60,945 bases of DNA, from positions 1 to 60,945 of the forward strand of contig LGEZ01000012.1 in NCBI GenBank assembly GCA_001508005.1, given 5' to 3'. Source of the DNA: Clostridia bacterium 41_269 (GTDB lineage: Bacteria; Bacillota; DTU086). The translations under genes were made by a program, and so were the position numbers. The notes under the pieces are model-generated. The model saw only the letters and a program-made list of their open reading frames with translations, did not search any database and was not told the DNA's origin. Below, piece after piece: positions 38,750 to 48,790 of the stretch (its first letter is position 1; every line of letters begins with the position of its first letter).

Positions 38750-40057
38750 TCATAAACCGTTTTCATTTATAAATTTTTTCATGGCATCAAGGGCTCTTTT
38801 TGATAAAGCTAAGTTGCGCTTTTTCTTATTTTTAATTCTCTTTTCTAGAGGCGGAATTATCCCAAAGTTAATGTTCATTGGTTGAAAATTATCTTTGGGA
38901 GAAGTTATATAGTTGCATAAAGCTCCTATCGCTGTTTCCTTTGGAAAGCACAGCAGCTTTTTATTGCGAAAAAGCCTTTCCGCATTTATGCCAGCAACTA
39001 TACCTGTAGCAGCGGATTCTATATATCCTTCTACTCCCGTAATTTGGCCAGCAAAAAATAATCTTTTATCTTTTTTAAATTGTAAAGTGGGCTTTAGAAG
39101 CTTTGGAGAATTAATAAATGTATTTCTGTGCATAACACCATATCGAATAAATTCTGCATTTTTTAAAGCTGGAATTTTTGAAAATACACGTTTCTGTTCG
39201 GGCCACTTTAAATTTGTTTGAAATCCCACAAGATTATATAAAGTTGCTTCACGATTTTCCTGACGCAGCTGTACAACTGCAAAAGGCTGCTTCCCTGTAC
39301 GAGGATCTATAATTCCCACTGGTTTCAAAGGACCGAATAATAAAGTCTTTTCTCCCCTTTGAGCCAAAACTTCTATGGGCATACAGCCTTCAAAAAAAAT
39401 TTCCTTTTCAAAATCATGGAGAGGATGCCTTTCAGCTTCTATTAAACTCTTATAAAAATCATAATATTCTTCCTCAGTCAATGGACAATTTACATAATCA
39501 GGATCTCCCTTTCCATAACGCGAAGCTTTAAAAGTTTTGCTGAAATCTATACTTTCTGCGATAACAATGGGAGAAGCTGCGTCATAAAAATATAGATGCT
39601 CTTCTCCCGTAAGTTCCCTGATAGCATCACTTAAAGCTGGGGAACTCAATGGCCCTGAGGCAATTATAACTATCCCACTGGGAATGGATTTGACCTCTTT
39701 GCGGACAACTTCAATATTGGGATGATTTTCTATTTTAGCAGTTATACACTTTGCAAATGCTTCCCTATCAACTCCCAGAGCACCACCCGCAGGTACCGCA
39801 TTTTCTAAAGCACACTGCATTATTAAAGAACCCAGTAATTTCATTTCTTCCTTTAAAAGACCCGCAGCATTTTCCAAAGATAAAGATCTTAAAGAATTAC
39901 TGCATACTAATTCCCCTAGGTAACCCGTATGGTGTGCTGGGGTTTTAACAAAAGGCCTCATTTCAAACAAAATAACCTTTACTCCCCGCTCAGCTAAAAC
40001 CCAGGATGCTTCAGTTCCTGCCAAACCGCCGCCTATAACGGTAACTACGTCCGTCAA
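38750..40057 (-). CDS. trmFO: Methylenetetrahydrofolate-tRNA-(uracil-5-)-methyltransferase
   Basis: FAD and folate-dependent enzyme for m5U54 in tRNA. FAD motif [12 protein letters not shown] at the N-terminus, CSNSLRS near 52 and [12 protein letters not shown] near 345. 435 aa. TTG start overlapping the topA stop by 4 nt, indicating coupled translation. Confidence 0.96.
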   Translation of the reverse strand: MTDVVTVIGGGLAGTEASWVLAERGVKVILFEMRPFVKTPAHHTGYLGELVCSNSLRSLSLENAAGLLKEEMKLLGSLIMQCALENAVPAGGALGVDREAFAKCITAKIENHPNIEVVRKEVKSIPSGIVIIASGPLSSPALSDAIRELTGEEHLYFYDAASPIVIAESIDFSKTFKASRYGKGDPDYVNCPLTEEEYYDFYKSLIEAERHPLHDFEKEIFFEGCMPIEVLAQRGEKTLLFGPLKPVGIIDPRTGKQPFAVVQLRQENREATLYNLVGFQTNLKWPEQKRVFSKIPALKNAEFIRYGVMHRNTFINSPKLLKPTLQFKKDKRLFFAGQITGVEGYIESAATGIVAGINAERLFRNKKLLCFPKETAIGALCNYITSPKDNFQPMNINFGIIPPLEKRIKNKKKRNLALSKRALDAMKKFINENGL

Positions 40058-42171
40058 ATAATTTCCCCCTCTTTCTTTTCTGCATTAGTATTGTTGCTAT
40101 CCTTGTTGTTTAATGTTTCTTCATACTGGCAGCTTTGATTTGAACAAACAACACGTTTAATTTTTTTTGTCTCCTTTTCAATCAGCATGCTGTTGCATTG
40201 GGGACAATTTTTTTCAGTAAGCTTGTGCCACGAAATAAATTCACATTTGGGAAAATTTTCACATCCATAAAATTTTCTACCCTTTTTGCTTCTACGTACG
40301 ACAATTTCACCACCGCATTCCGGACATTTAACCCCTACTTTTTCTAAAAAAGGTTTTGTATTCGTGCACTCAGGGTATCCAGGACAGGCAAGGAACTTGC
40401 CATAACGTCCGTATTTAACAACTAAGTTTCTACCGCATTTTTCACAAACTTTATCTGTCACTTCTTCTCCAACGTCTATTTTTTCAACTTCTTCTTCAGC
40501 TTTTTTTAATATTTCTTTAAAAGGTCTGTAAAAATCTTCAACTACTTTTCTCCACTCCTGCTTTCCTTCTTCTATTTTATCTAAATTTTCTTCCATAGCA
40601 GCTGTAAATTCCACATCAATTATGTCGCTGAAATATTTTTCAAGGAGATCCGTTACGACAGCACCCAGTTCAGTGGGTACAAAATACTTGTCTTCTTTAA
40701 CAACATATCCTCTGGTTAAAATGGTGTCTATAATAGGAGCATATGTACTTGGTCTTCCAATCCCCAGATCCTCAAGGGTTTTAACCAAACTAGCTTCTGT
40801 ATATCTTGGGGGAGGCTGTGTAAAATGTTTTTTAGGTTCAAGTTTCTTAACTTCTAATACTTCTCCTTCTGATAGTTCTGGTAATAATGCTTCCTTTTCC
40901 ATAAAATCATCATTGGAAAAAACCTTTAAAAATCCAGAAAAACGTAGAATAGACCCTGTAGCTTTAAACAAGTAATCACAAGCAGCAATTTCCACTTCCG
41001 TAACATCAAAAACAGCAGGTTTCATTTGACTGCTTATAAACCTTTCCCATATTAGTGAGTAAATTTTAAATTGGTCTCTTGTAAGAGCTGTTTTTATACT
41101 TTCAGGATCCCGTGAAACTGATGTTGGTCTTATAGCTTCATGAGCCTCCTGGGCTCCTTTTTTGCTGGGAAATATATTGGGTTTATCAGGCACATACTCC
41201 TTACCAAATTTATCGGCAATATAAGTTCTACAGCTGCTCAATGCTTCATCAGAAATTCTAGTAGAATCTGTTCTAATATAAGTTATTAATCCTACAATTC
41301 CATCCTTCCCCCCCAAATCAATGCCTTCATATAACTGTTGGGCAATCAGCATAGTTTTTTTAGCGCTGAAATTATATCTTTTTGATGCTTCCTGCTGAAG
41401 GGTACTGGTAATTAAAGGAGCTAAAGGTTTACGTTTTCTCTCTTTTTTCTTAATTGTTTTAACAACGAAGGGCTTTTCTTTCAAATCTTTTAAAATTTCA
41501 TTTATTTGTCCTTCGCTGCTTATATGAATTTTTTTATTGCCTTTTGATACTAATTTTGCTTCTAGTATATCTTCACCGTTTGTAAGCTGAGCTGTTAGGC
41601 TCCAATATTCCTCCGGTTTAAAATCCTCAATTTCTCTTTCTCTCTCCAATATTAACTTTACAGCTACAGATTGAACCCTCCCAGCGCTTAAACCTTTTTT
41701 TACCTTTTTCCACAAAAAGGGACTTAAATTATATCCCACCAATCTGTCCAAAATTCGCCGTGCCTGCTGGGCATCTACTCTTCTTTGATCAATTTCCTTT
41801 GGTTCTTTAACAGCTTTCAAAATTGCATTTTTTGTTATTTCATTGAATTCAATTCTACACTTGCTGTCGTTTAACTTTAAAATCTCTTTCAGATGCCATG
41901 CTATTGCTTCCCCTTCTCTATCGGGGTCGGGACCAAGGAGGACCTTTGAGCTTTTTTGAGCTTCTGCTCGCAAATTTTTTAATATTTCACCTTTACCCCT
42001 TATTGTTACATATTTAGGCTCAAAATTATTTTCCACATCAACTCCAAGCTGGCTTTTAGGTAAATCCCTTACATGTCCCATACTGGACTTTACAGTGTAT
42101 CCTTTTCCCAAAAACCTTTTTATTGTTTTTGCCTTTGTAGGAGATTCTACAATTACCAATATGTTCGCCAC
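40054..42171 (-). CDS. topA: DNA topoisomerase I
   Basis: Type IA enzyme relaxing negative supercoils. Toprim [12 protein letters not shown] at the start and [13 protein letters not shown] near 85, catalytic Tyr in [10 protein letters not shown] near 295. Three C-terminal four-cysteine zinc fingers are seen ([21 protein letters not shown]). GTG 42171 with GAGGTG six nt upstream is preferred to GTG 42180. Confidence 0.97.
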   Translation of the reverse strand: MANILVIVESPTKAKTIKRFLGKGYTVKSSMGHVRDLPKSQLGVDVENNFEPKYVTIRGKGEILKNLRAEAQKSSKVLLGPDPDREGEAIAWHLKEILKLNDSKCRIEFNEITKNAILKAVKEPKEIDQRRVDAQQARRILDRLVGYNLSPFLWKKVKKGLSAGRVQSVAVKLILEREREIEDFKPEEYWSLTAQLTNGEDILEAKLVSKGNKKIHISSEGQINEILKDLKEKPFVVKTIKKKERKRKPLAPLITSTLQQEASKRYNFSAKKTMLIAQQLYEGIDLGGKDGIVGLITYIRTDSTRISDEALSSCRTYIADKFGKEYVPDKPNIFPSKKGAQEAHEAIRPTSVSRDPESIKTALTRDQFKIYSLIWERFISSQMKPAVFDVTEVEIAACDYLFKATGSILRFSGFLKVFSNDDFMEKEALLPELSEGEVLEVKKLEPKKHFTQPPPRYTEASLVKTLEDLGIGRPSTYAPIIDTILTRGYVVKEDKYFVPTELGAVVTDLLEKYFSDIIDVEFTAAMEENLDKIEEGKQEWRKVVEDFYRPFKEILKKAEEEVEKIDVGEEVTDKVCEKCGRNLVVKYGRYGKFLACPGYPECTNTKPFLEKVGVKCPECGGEIVVRRSKKGRKFYGCENFPKCEFISWHKLTEKNCPQCNSMLIEKETKKIKRVVCSNQSCQYEETLNNKDSNNTNAEKKEGEII

Positions 42172-42200
42172 TACCTTCACCTCAAAAAAGATTTTTTACA

Positions 42201-43307
42201 TCATATCATAAGATATACTTTTCCTTCTCCTCTAACAACCAGCCCCATTAGTTCCAGCTGTGTAACTAATACATTTAGCTGAGCTGCTGACTTGCCTGTG
42301 TAATGGCATAACTCCTCTATCAGCATAGGTCCCCCTAAAAGAAGGTCTATAATCTGCTTCATAGCTGGACTTATGCTGCCTAAATCCCTATCAAATTTAT
42401 TAAAAGAAGAACTATACCTATCATCCTCAAAATTTCTGTATTCTTCAAGAATATCTTCTGCACTTTCCACAAGCTTTGCCCCTTCTTTTATTAAATTATT
42501 ACTGCCTTCGCCGGTTTTGCTCAAAATTGATCCAGGTACTGCAAATACATCTCTTCCCTGCTCTAAAGCAAAATCAGCAGTAATTAGGGCTCCTCCTTTC
42601 CTAGGCGATTCCACCACAAGTACACCTGAAGATAAACCGCTTATAATTCTATTTCGTGCTGGAAAATTTTGTTTTGCAGGAGGAGTCCCCAGGGGAAATT
42701 CTGTTATTACCGCCCCTTCCTCGCAGATTTTATCAAAAAGCCTTTTATTTTCTCGAGGATAAACAATATCAATGCCGCAGCCTAAAACGGCAATAGTTTT
42801 TCCCCCTGCTTCCAAAGCTCCACTATGAGCACTTGAATCTATCCCACGAGCAAGGCCGCTGACTATTACTGTACTTTGTGAAGCTAAATCAAAAGAAATT
42901 TTTCTTGCTACCTGCTTGCCGTAGATGGTTGCTTTTCTTGTTCCCACCACGGCAATATGTAAAAAAGATGTATCTGGTAATTTTCCTTTTACATAAATTA
43001 CAGGAGGTGCTCTGTGAATATTTTTTAAGTTCAGAGGATAACGTCTATCATTAATAGATATTATTTCTGCCCTATTTTTTATTACCTGTTCATAATAGTG
43101 CTCGATATTAAATGTTTCTCTAAAACTAAAAAATTGCTCTAAAGAGATATTTACGGGTACAATATTTGTAATTTCTTTTTTGGGAGCTTCCCAAGCTTTC
43201 TTAGGACAGCCGAAAAAATCAATAATCTTAAGTATATTTTCATATCCCATTTTAGAGCAGTTAAAAGCAGCCCAATAGGCTTCAATAGGCATTTGCATTA
43301 GCATCAC
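42201..43307 (-). CDS. dprA: DNA processing protein DprA
   Basis: Loads RecA on incoming single-stranded DNA in transformation. The Rossmann-like core has SGLARGIDSSAHSGAL near 150 and VLGCGIDIVYP near 180; a C-terminal winged-helix (about 305-368) is present. Several in-frame starts exist (43307, 43304, 43298, 43292) and the ribosome site is weak. AAGGAGG lies about 45 nt upstream, where a TTG-started 11-codon frame ends in TGA overlapping the first ATG; this may be a coupled upstream frame. Confidence 0.93.
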   Translation of the reverse strand: MMLMQMPIEAYWAAFNCSKMGYENILKIIDFFGCPKKAWEAPKKEITNIVPVNISLEQFFSFRETFNIEHYYEQVIKNRAEIISINDRRYPLNLKNIHRAPPVIYVKGKLPDTSFLHIAVVGTRKATIYGKQVARKISFDLASQSTVIVSGLARGIDSSAHSGALEAGGKTIAVLGCGIDIVYPRENKRLFDKICEEGAVITEFPLGTPPAKQNFPARNRIISGLSSGVLVVESPRKGGALITADFALEQGRDVFAVPGSILSKTGEGSNNLIKEGAKLVESAEDILEEYRNFEDDRYSSSFNKFDRDLGSISPAMKQIIDLLLGGPMLIEELCHYTGKSAAQLNVLVTQLELMGLVVRGEGKVYLMI

Positions 43308-43531
43308 ACTTCCATTTTTTGTACCCTACATTCGTGCAAATAAAAAAATTTCCTCCTTAAAGTTAAATAAAATTTAATATTATATTTACGGTAACCAGTA
43401 TATCATGTCTAATTTATATATTTATCTGCCACTTTTCTAAAACAATTATTCAAATCTTTAAAAAGGAGAAATGCCTAAATTGTAGAAGCATAATTAGAAA
43501 AGTCCAAATAAATATCAGAAGGAGGCTAAGA

Positions 43532-45073
43532 ATGCTTGCAGTAGTCGAAAGCTGTTCAACAAAAGGTGTAGAAGGATATGCAGTGCAAGTAGAAGTTGAT
43601 GTTTCCCCCGGCCTGCCGGGTTTTTATATTTGTGGACTTCCTGACACCGCAGTAAAAGAGTCCAAAGATAGAGTGCGAGCTGCAATAAAAAATTCAGGCT
43701 TTGATTTCCCTATGCAGAGAATAACTGTTAATCTTGCTCCAGCCGACATAAAAAAAGAAGGTTCTCAATTTGATCTCCCCATTGCAGCTGGAATTCTTGC
43801 AGCAACAGAACAAATATCAATTGAAAATCTAAAGAACAAATTTTTTGTTGGTGAGCTCTCACTAAAAGGTGAACTAAGAAAAGCCCATGGCATTCTTCCT
43901 ATGGCACTGTACATAGCTGAAGCATACCAAAACTCTGTTTTTTTAGTACCCCCTGATAATAGTTTTGAAGCCTCATTAGCAAGTAATATAGAAGTAATAG
44001 CCCCTAAAACTCTTAATGATGCAGTGCTTTTTTTAAACAATGAAAAAATTATTCCTCCCGTAAAAGCAGATATAGAAAGTCTCTTTTCAAAAAATATTAT
44101 GGATTATCCCGATTTTTCTGAGGTTAAGGGACAAGAAAATGCTAAAAGAGCTTTAGAAATTGCTGCTGCTGGAGGGCATAATGTTCTAATGATAGGTCCT
44201 CCTGGTTCAGGTAAAACCATGCTAGCTAAGCGTCTTCCCGGCATCTTTCCTCCATTGAGTGCAGAAGAAGCTTTTGAGATAACAAAAGTATACAGTGTAT
44301 CCGGCTTGATTGACCCTGAAACCCCTTTAGTAACAAAAAGGCCTTTCAGGACACCCCATCATACTGCCTCAGCTTCAAGTATTATTGGTGGAGGACAAGT
44401 TCCAAGGCCAGGTGAAATAAGCTTAGCAACCTACGGTATTTTATTTATGGACGAACTACCCGAATTTAGAAGGGATGTTATAGAAGCTCTGCGCCAACCT
44501 TTGGAAGATAAAAAAATAACAATTTCTAGAGCATCAGCTACAATTACCTTTCCTTCAAACTTCAGCCTTGTAGCAGCCATGAATCCATGCCCATGTGGGT
44601 TTTATTTAGATGAGGAAAACCAATGCAGCTGCACTCCTTTTCAAATACAAAGGTATGTAAGTAAAGTTTCCGGTCCTATAATGGATAGAATAGATATACA
44701 CATTGAAGTTCCAAAATTAAAATATAAAGATTTAAAAAATGATAAAAAAAGTGAATCATCAGAAAAAATTAGAGAAAGAGTTACAGCTGCAAGAAACATC
44801 CAAAGAAAAAGATACCAAGGGCTAAATATCAGCAGCAATGCAGAGCTTGAAGGAAAAATGGTTTATCAATTCTGCAAAACAACAATGGAAGCTAATAAAT
44901 TACTTGAAAAAGTTTTTGATAAACTGAAAATAAGTATGAGAGCACACAACAAAATTTTAAAAATAGCCAGGACCATAGCAGATCTTGAAAATAAATCTAA
45001 GATTAATGCTGAACATATTGCGGAGGCAGTTCAGCTGCGTTTTTTAGATAGGGCAAACTATTACTGCTATTAA
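43532..45073 (+). CDS. comM: YifB/ComM family Mg-chelatase-like ATPase
   Basis: AAA+ protein with an N-terminal LonC-like domain (about 1-170), Walker A GPPGSGKTMLAKRLPG near 222, FMDELPEF Walker B near 308 and a C-terminal helical domain. ComM is a branch-migration helicase aiding transformation. It is divergent from dprA, forming a competence pair. AGAAGGAGG precedes the ATG. A 4-codon frame (ATG 43471, MPKL) behind AAAGGAG lies upstream. Confidence 0.93.
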   Translation: MLAVVESCSTKGVEGYAVQVEVDVSPGLPGFYICGLPDTAVKESKDRVRAAIKNSGFDFPMQRITVNLAPADIKKEGSQFDLPIAAGILAATEQISIENLKNKFFVGELSLKGELRKAHGILPMALYIAEAYQNSVFLVPPDNSFEASLASNIEVIAPKTLNDAVLFLNNEKIIPPVKADIESLFSKNIMDYPDFSEVKGQENAKRALEIAAAGGHNVLMIGPPGSGKTMLAKRLPGIFPPLSAEEAFEITKVYSVSGLIDPETPLVTKRPFRTPHHTASASSIIGGGQVPRPGEISLATYGILFMDELPEFRRDVIEALRQPLEDKKITISRASATITFPSNFSLVAAMNPCPCGFYLDEENQCSCTPFQIQRYVSKVSGPIMDRIDIHIEVPKLKYKDLKNDKKSESSEKIRERVTAARNIQRKRYQGLNISSNAELEGKMVYQFCKTTMEANKLLEKVFDKLKISMRAHNKILKIARTIADLENKSKINAEHIAEAVQLRFLDRANYYCY

Positions 45074-45166
45074 GTTTTAAGAAGGAAACCATACTTTTAT
45101 GTTGAACTTTTGAATGGTAGCTAAAAAATAACAACAAAAAAGAAATTAAAGGGGGAAATTTTTTAC

Positions 45167-45466
45167 ATGAAAATTCATACAGAAATAAAAAAGGACGGCA
45201 AAAACGAAAGGGTATATGAAATTGAGGTGGTTATACCCAAAACTGATAAACCGACTATTCCCGGAGAGGCAAGCAGTAAAAGAGTAGCCGACATTCTAAA
45301 TTATTTTGAAAAAGTAATTTTAGATCATGATTGGATTGAGGATATGGGATATGATGAAAAAATAGAAGTACTGCGCCAATATTCCCTTTATTGGTTTCTA
45401 AGCAACATCCTTCAGCTTGACTTATATCCCCTTCCCAAAAATGAAGGAAGCTCTAAACCCTGTTAA
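45167..45466 (+). CDS. Hypothetical protein, 99 aa
   Basis: Small acidic soluble protein beginning MKIHTEIKKDGKNERVYEI, with an aromatic segment LYWFLSNILQLDLYPL near the C-terminus. No known motif. AAAGGGGG lies 11 nt before the ATG. It follows comM and ends before a bidirectional terminator, so it may be co-transcribed with comM. Confidence 0.65.
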   Translation: MKIHTEIKKDGKNERVYEIEVVIPKTDKPTIPGEASSKRVADILNYFEKVILDHDWIEDMGYDEKIEVLRQYSLYWFLSNILQLDLYPLPKNEGSSKPC

Positions 45467-45517
45467 ATTGTTTAATAATAATTAGCAATGGAAAAATAAA
45501 GTATAAAAAGATAAAAT

Positions 45518-45554
45518 AAAAATGGGACCAAGTTTGCTGCTTAGTCCCATTTTT
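45518..45554. terminator. Bidirectional terminator
   Basis: AAAAATGGGAC (45518-45528) and GTCCCATTTTT (45544-45554) form an 11-bp stem with flanking A and T runs. It can end the plus-strand comM transcript and the minus-strand tRNA transcript. Confidence 0.8.
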
Positions 45555-45621
45555 TAATCATATAAATAATTTTTTAATCATTTAACTTAAATATATAAAA
45601 GGTGATATAATGTAACTAATA

Positions 45622-45697
45622 TGGAGCCGACGACCGGATTTGAACCGGTAACCTGCTGATTACAAGTCAGCTGCTCTGCCTGTTGAGCTACGTCGGC
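45622..45697 (-). tRNA. tRNA-Thr (anticodon TGT)
   Basis: 76 nt with encoded CCA. Acceptor GCCGACG pairs with its partner at the 3' end, anticodon loop CTTGTAA gives TGT, and the T-loop is GGTTCAAATCC. It lies 20 nt after tRNA-Pro in the same transcript. Confidence 0.95.
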
Positions 45698-45717
45698 ATC
45701 CTCAAGTTTTTTAAATG

Positions 45718-45794
45718 TGGTCGGGGCGGAGGGATTTGAACCCACGACCCCTTGGTCCCAAACCAAGTGCGCTTCCAAGCTGCGCTACGCCCCG
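45718..45794 (-). tRNA. tRNA-Pro (anticodon TGG)
   Basis: 77 nt with encoded CCA. Acceptor CGGGGCG, anticodon stem CTTGG/CCAAG with loop TTTGGGA giving TGG, T-loop GGTTCAAATCC. First gene of the tRNA-Pro-Thr pair. Confidence 0.95.
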
Positions 45795-45809
45795 TACTAC
45801 GCAAGCTCT

Positions 45810-45838
45810 ATTATAATGAAGAAAAAAATCGTAGTCAA
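45810..45838 (-). promoter_or_regulatory. Promoter of the tRNA-Pro-Thr operon
   Basis: TTGACT (45838-45833) and TATAAT (45815-45810), 17 bp apart on the minus strand and about 15 nt before the tRNA: a near-consensus stable-RNA promoter. Confidence 0.75.
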
Positions 45839-45997
45839 GACTGAGTTCCATAAGGAATCTAAAAAGTTGTATGAAACATTTCTATTTTTGCCGCTAAAAA
45901 AAAGAAAATTGAAAAATTTTAAAATTACCGTTATAAAAATTAGAAAATACATTATTTATTTAATCATTCAATCAAAAAATTTAAGGAGTGATAACTT

Positions 45998-46318
45998 ATG
46001 ATTTCAGGAATAAAAAAAGCTTTTCTTTTAGGTTTAGGTGCAATTTCTATCACTAAAGAAAAAGCAGAAAAACTTTTTGATGAAATGGTAAAAAGAGGTG
46101 AAATTACAAAAGAAGAAGCCAACGAGTTATTAAATATTTTAGTGGAAAAAGGTAAGGAAGAAGGAGAAAGAATAAAAGAAATTGTAAAAACTGAGATAGA
46201 TAAGGTAAAAATGACCAATAAATTTGTAACTAAACAAGAATTTGAAGTGCTTTCAGAAAGAGTTACTAGGTTAGAAGAAATTCTGCTTAGTAAAAATAAA
46301 GTTGATGAAAATAAATAA
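45998..46318 (+). CDS. Phasin-family-like protein, 106 aa
   Basis: A short hydrophobic N-terminus (KKAFLLGLGAISITKEKAEKL) is followed by long charged helices with coiled-coil character (VTKQEFEVLSERVTRLEEIL). This matches small clostridial phasin-superfamily proteins. Phasins coat polyhydroxyalkanoate granules, but no PHA gene is in the window, so that role is not supported. AAGGAGTGATAACTT precedes the ATG. Confidence 0.7.
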   Translation: MISGIKKAFLLGLGAISITKEKAEKLFDEMVKRGEITKEEANELLNILVEKGKEEGERIKEIVKTEIDKVKMTNKFVTKQEFEVLSERVTRLEEILLSKNKVDENK

Positions 46319-46323
46319 AAAAA

Positions 46324-46397
46324 TGGCTGGGACGGTTGGATTCGAACCAACGATGACGGGGCCAAAGCCCGCTGCCTTACCCTTTGGCTACGTCCCA
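46324..46397 (-). tRNA. tRNA-Gln (anticodon TTG)
   Basis: 74 nt with encoded CCA. Acceptor TGGGACG, anticodon loop CTTTGGC giving TTG, T-loop GGTTCGAATCC. It lies convergent to the phasin-like gene, only 5 nt past its stop. Confidence 0.95.
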
Positions 46398-46456
46398 TTA
46401 CATCAAATAATATTTACTTTAAATAAAGTATTAAAACACGAAATTTTAACCAAGAA

Positions 46457-46484
46457 ATGGGCTAAACTTTTCGCCCATTTTTTT
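46457..46484 (+). terminator. Intrinsic terminator
   Basis: ATGGGC (46457-46462) and GCCCAT (46473-46478) with a 10-nt loop and a run of seven T. It probably ends the phasin-like transcript running past the antisense tRNA-Gln. Confidence 0.65.
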
Positions 46485-46505
46485 CTTTTCTTTTCTTTTC
46501 TTTTC
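46481..46505 (+). repeat. (TTTTC)5 microsatellite
   Basis: Five perfect tandem copies of TTTTC follow the terminator T tract. No function is apparent; it is a length-variable sequence of interest given the broken mismatch-repair genes. Confidence 0.8.
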
Positions 46506-46602
46506 TTTAAAATCACTGTTTGTTATTTATCCCGCCCTATCTAAACTAAACTATTTTTAAAACAAAATACACAAAAAATAAAGGTAAACGGAAGAATTTT
46601 AG

Positions 46603-46703
46603 TCCCAAAATACCTAAAAATCAATTAAGAAGTATTTTGGGAGTTTTTAATCTTCCTAATTTACAAAAACCCGAGCTGTTATTCTTCCCATCCGCGGTTT
46701 TTT
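46603..46703 (+). terminator. Two tandem terminator-like hairpins upstream of acs
   Basis: TCCCAAAATAC (46603-46613) pairs with GTATTTTGGGA (46632-46642), followed by GTTTTT. A second, imperfect hairpin (AAAAACCCG, 46665-46673, with CGCGGTTTTT from 46693) ends in six T. Together with the hairpin at 46769-46790 they fill the 416-nt gap before acs. No known riboswitch is recognised. Confidence 0.45.
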
Positions 46704-46722
46704 ACTCCCTACCGAATAATTA

Positions 46723-46751
46723 TTTACCCTTTTTTCTTGAATTTATAAAAT
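46723..46751 (+). promoter_or_regulatory. Possible promoter of acs
   Basis: TTTACC (46723-46728) and TAAAAT (46746-46751) lie 17 bp apart. A hairpin TTCCTGC/GCAGGGAA (46769-46790) follows in the leader, close to the ribosome site. Confidence 0.35.
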
Positions 46752-46814
46752 AAAATCACAAAATATCTTTCCTGCGTAATTTGCAGGGAATAATTTTTAA
46801 AAGGGGGTAATATT

Positions 46815-48785
46815 GTGACTGCAATGGAAAAACAAAAATCGGAAAGCCCAATTGAAGGACTATTAGAAGAGAAAAGGTTATTTAAGCCCAGTGACGAGTT
46901 TAGAGCCCAGGCAAACGTAAATGATCCAAAAATATATGAAGAAGCCGCAAAGGATAGAGAAGCTTATTGGGCAAAACAAGCAGAACGCCTTCATTGGTTT
47001 AAGAAATGGGATAAAGTTCTGGAATGGGACCCTCCCTTTGCAAAATGGTTTATTGGTGGCAAATTAAATGCCTCTTACAATTGCGTTGACCGTCATTTTA
47101 AAAGCCATCGAAGACAAAAACCTGCAATTATTTGGGAGGGAGAGCCGGGTGAGCAGAGAGTTTTAACATATGAAGACCTATATTACGAAGTTAACAAATT
47201 TTCAAATGTACTTAAAAACCTTGGAGTAAAAAAAGGTGACAGAGTAACAATTTATATGCCCATGGTACCTGAACTAGCAATTGCAGTGCTTGCATGTGCC
47301 CGTATTGGAGCTCCACACAGCGTAGTTTTTGGTGGTTTCAGCGCTGATTCATTACGGGAACGCATTAACGACTGTCAGAGCAAAATTGTAGTTACTGCAG
47401 ATGGTGGATACCGCAGAGGAAACTTTATTCCCCTTAAGGACAATGTGGATGAAGCTCTAAAAAATGCCCCCAGTGTTGAAAAAGTAGTTGTTTTTCAACG
47501 GGGAGAAGATAAGAAGAAGGTAAACATGCATAAGGATCGCGACTATTGGTGGGACGAATTAATGGAAAAAGCAGAAACATACTGCGAACCTGAACCCATG
47601 GATTCTGAAGATATGCTCTTCCTATTATACACAAGTGGGACCACTGGAAAACCAAAAGGTATTGTTCATACAACTGGTGGCTATATGACCGGAGTTACCA
47701 CAACAACTTATATGATATTTGACATAAAAGAGGATGATATTTATTGGTGTACAGCAGATATAGGCTGGATTACGGGACATTCATATGTGGTTTACGGTCC
47801 TTTATCAAACGGTGCTACAGTAGTAATGTATGAAGGAGGCCCCGATTATCCAGATAAAGACCGTTTTTGGAGAATAGTCGAAAAATACAGAGTAACTATC
47901 TTTTATACAGCACCAACGGCAATAAGATCTTTTATGCGCTGGGGAATCGAATATCCTCGTAGATGCGATCTATCAAGTCTGCGTCTTTTAGGAACTGTTG
48001 GTGAGCCCATAAATCCTGAAGCATGGATATGGTTCCATAAATATATCGGTAATGAAAAATGTCCCATTGTGGATACCTGGTGGCAAACAGAAACAGGCTC
48101 TATTCTAATTAGTCCTCTGCCGGGCATTGTAGCAACAAAACCAGGTTCAGCAACGATACCAATACCAGGCATTGAAGCTGATGTAGTTGATAATTATGGG
48201 AATCCTGTGGAGCCGGGACAAGGTGGATACTTGGTTATAAAATCACCTTGGCCTTCTATGCTGAGAACTATCTATGGTGATGAAAAAAGATATATTGATA
48301 CTTACTGGAGTAAATATAAGAATATGTACTTCCCAGGAGATGGGGCTAAAAAAGATGAAGATGGATATTTTTGGCTGCTGGGCAGGGTTGATGATGTAAT
48401 AAATGTTTCTGGTCATAGGATAGGCACAATGGAAGTTGAGAGTGCCCTTGTTGATCACCCCAGTGTTGCTGAATCGGCTGTTATAGGGAAAAGTCATGAT
48501 ATTAAGGGGCAGTGTATTGTGGCATTTGTAACCCTAAAAGAAGGTGTAAAAGGAACACCAGAACTGGAAAATGAGTTAAAGCTGCATGTCGGTAAAAAAA
48601 TTGGTGCCATTGCGAAACCAGAAAAAATATATTTCACTGCTGAACTTCCCAAAACTCGAAGTGGAAAAATTATGCGCAGGCTGTTGAGGGATATTGCTGA
48701 AGGTAGAATTCTTGGAGATACCACTACGCTGGCAGATCCTACTGTAATTGAGCGCATTAAAAGCCAGTACACAGATAAGGAGTGA
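46815..48785 (+). CDS. acs: Acetyl-coenzyme A synthetase
   Basis: AMP-forming ligase that activates acetate. Acs N-terminus with [19 protein letters not shown], CoA-site [18 protein letters not shown] near 170, the core loop [20 protein letters not shown] near 275, DTWWQTETG near 420, and the regulatory Lys motif [14 protein letters not shown] near 620. GTG start behind AAAGGGGG; an ATG three codons later is possible. The 656-aa length is typical. It is followed at once by an organic-acid transporter gene. Confidence 0.95.
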   Translation: MTAMEKQKSESPIEGLLEEKRLFKPSDEFRAQANVNDPKIYEEAAKDREAYWAKQAERLHWFKKWDKVLEWDPPFAKWFIGGKLNASYNCVDRHFKSHRRQKPAIIWEGEPGEQRVLTYEDLYYEVNKFSNVLKNLGVKKGDRVTIYMPMVPELAIAVLACARIGAPHSVVFGGFSADSLRERINDCQSKIVVTADGGYRRGNFIPLKDNVDEALKNAPSVEKVVVFQRGEDKKKVNMHKDRDYWWDELMEKAETYCEPEPMDSEDMLFLLYTSGTTGKPKGIVHTTGGYMTGVTTTTYMIFDIKEDDIYWCTADIGWITGHSYVVYGPLSNGATVVMYEGGPDYPDKDRFWRIVEKYRVTIFYTAPTAIRSFMRWGIEYPRRCDLSSLRLLGTVGEPINPEAWIWFHKYIGNEKCPIVDTWWQTETGSILISPLPGIVATKPGSATIPIPGIEADVVDNYGNPVEPGQGGYLVIKSPWPSMLRTIYGDEKRYIDTYWSKYKNMYFPGDGAKKDEDGYFWLLGRVDDVINVSGHRIGTMEVESALVDHPSVAESAVIGKSHDIKGQCIVAFVTLKEGVKGTPELENELKLHVGKKIGAIAKPEKIYFTAELPKTRSGKIMRRLLRDIAEGRILGDTTTLADPTVIERIKSQYTDKE

Positions 48786-48790
48786 TTTCA

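Noticed and set aside
38662-38766. N-terminal extension of XerC to 38766
   Set aside because: It overlaps the trmFO stop and lacks a ribosome site; GTG 38661 has one and gives the normal length.
45717-46001. Plus-strand frames across the tRNA genes (45717-46001 and 46302-46544)
   Set aside because: They are antisense shadows of tRNA-Pro and tRNA-Gln with no ribosome site and no coding character elsewhere.
46441-46510. CRISPR-like repeat at the TTTTC tandem
   Set aside because: The unit is 5 nt without spacers; it is a simple microsatellite. No CRISPR array is present in the window.
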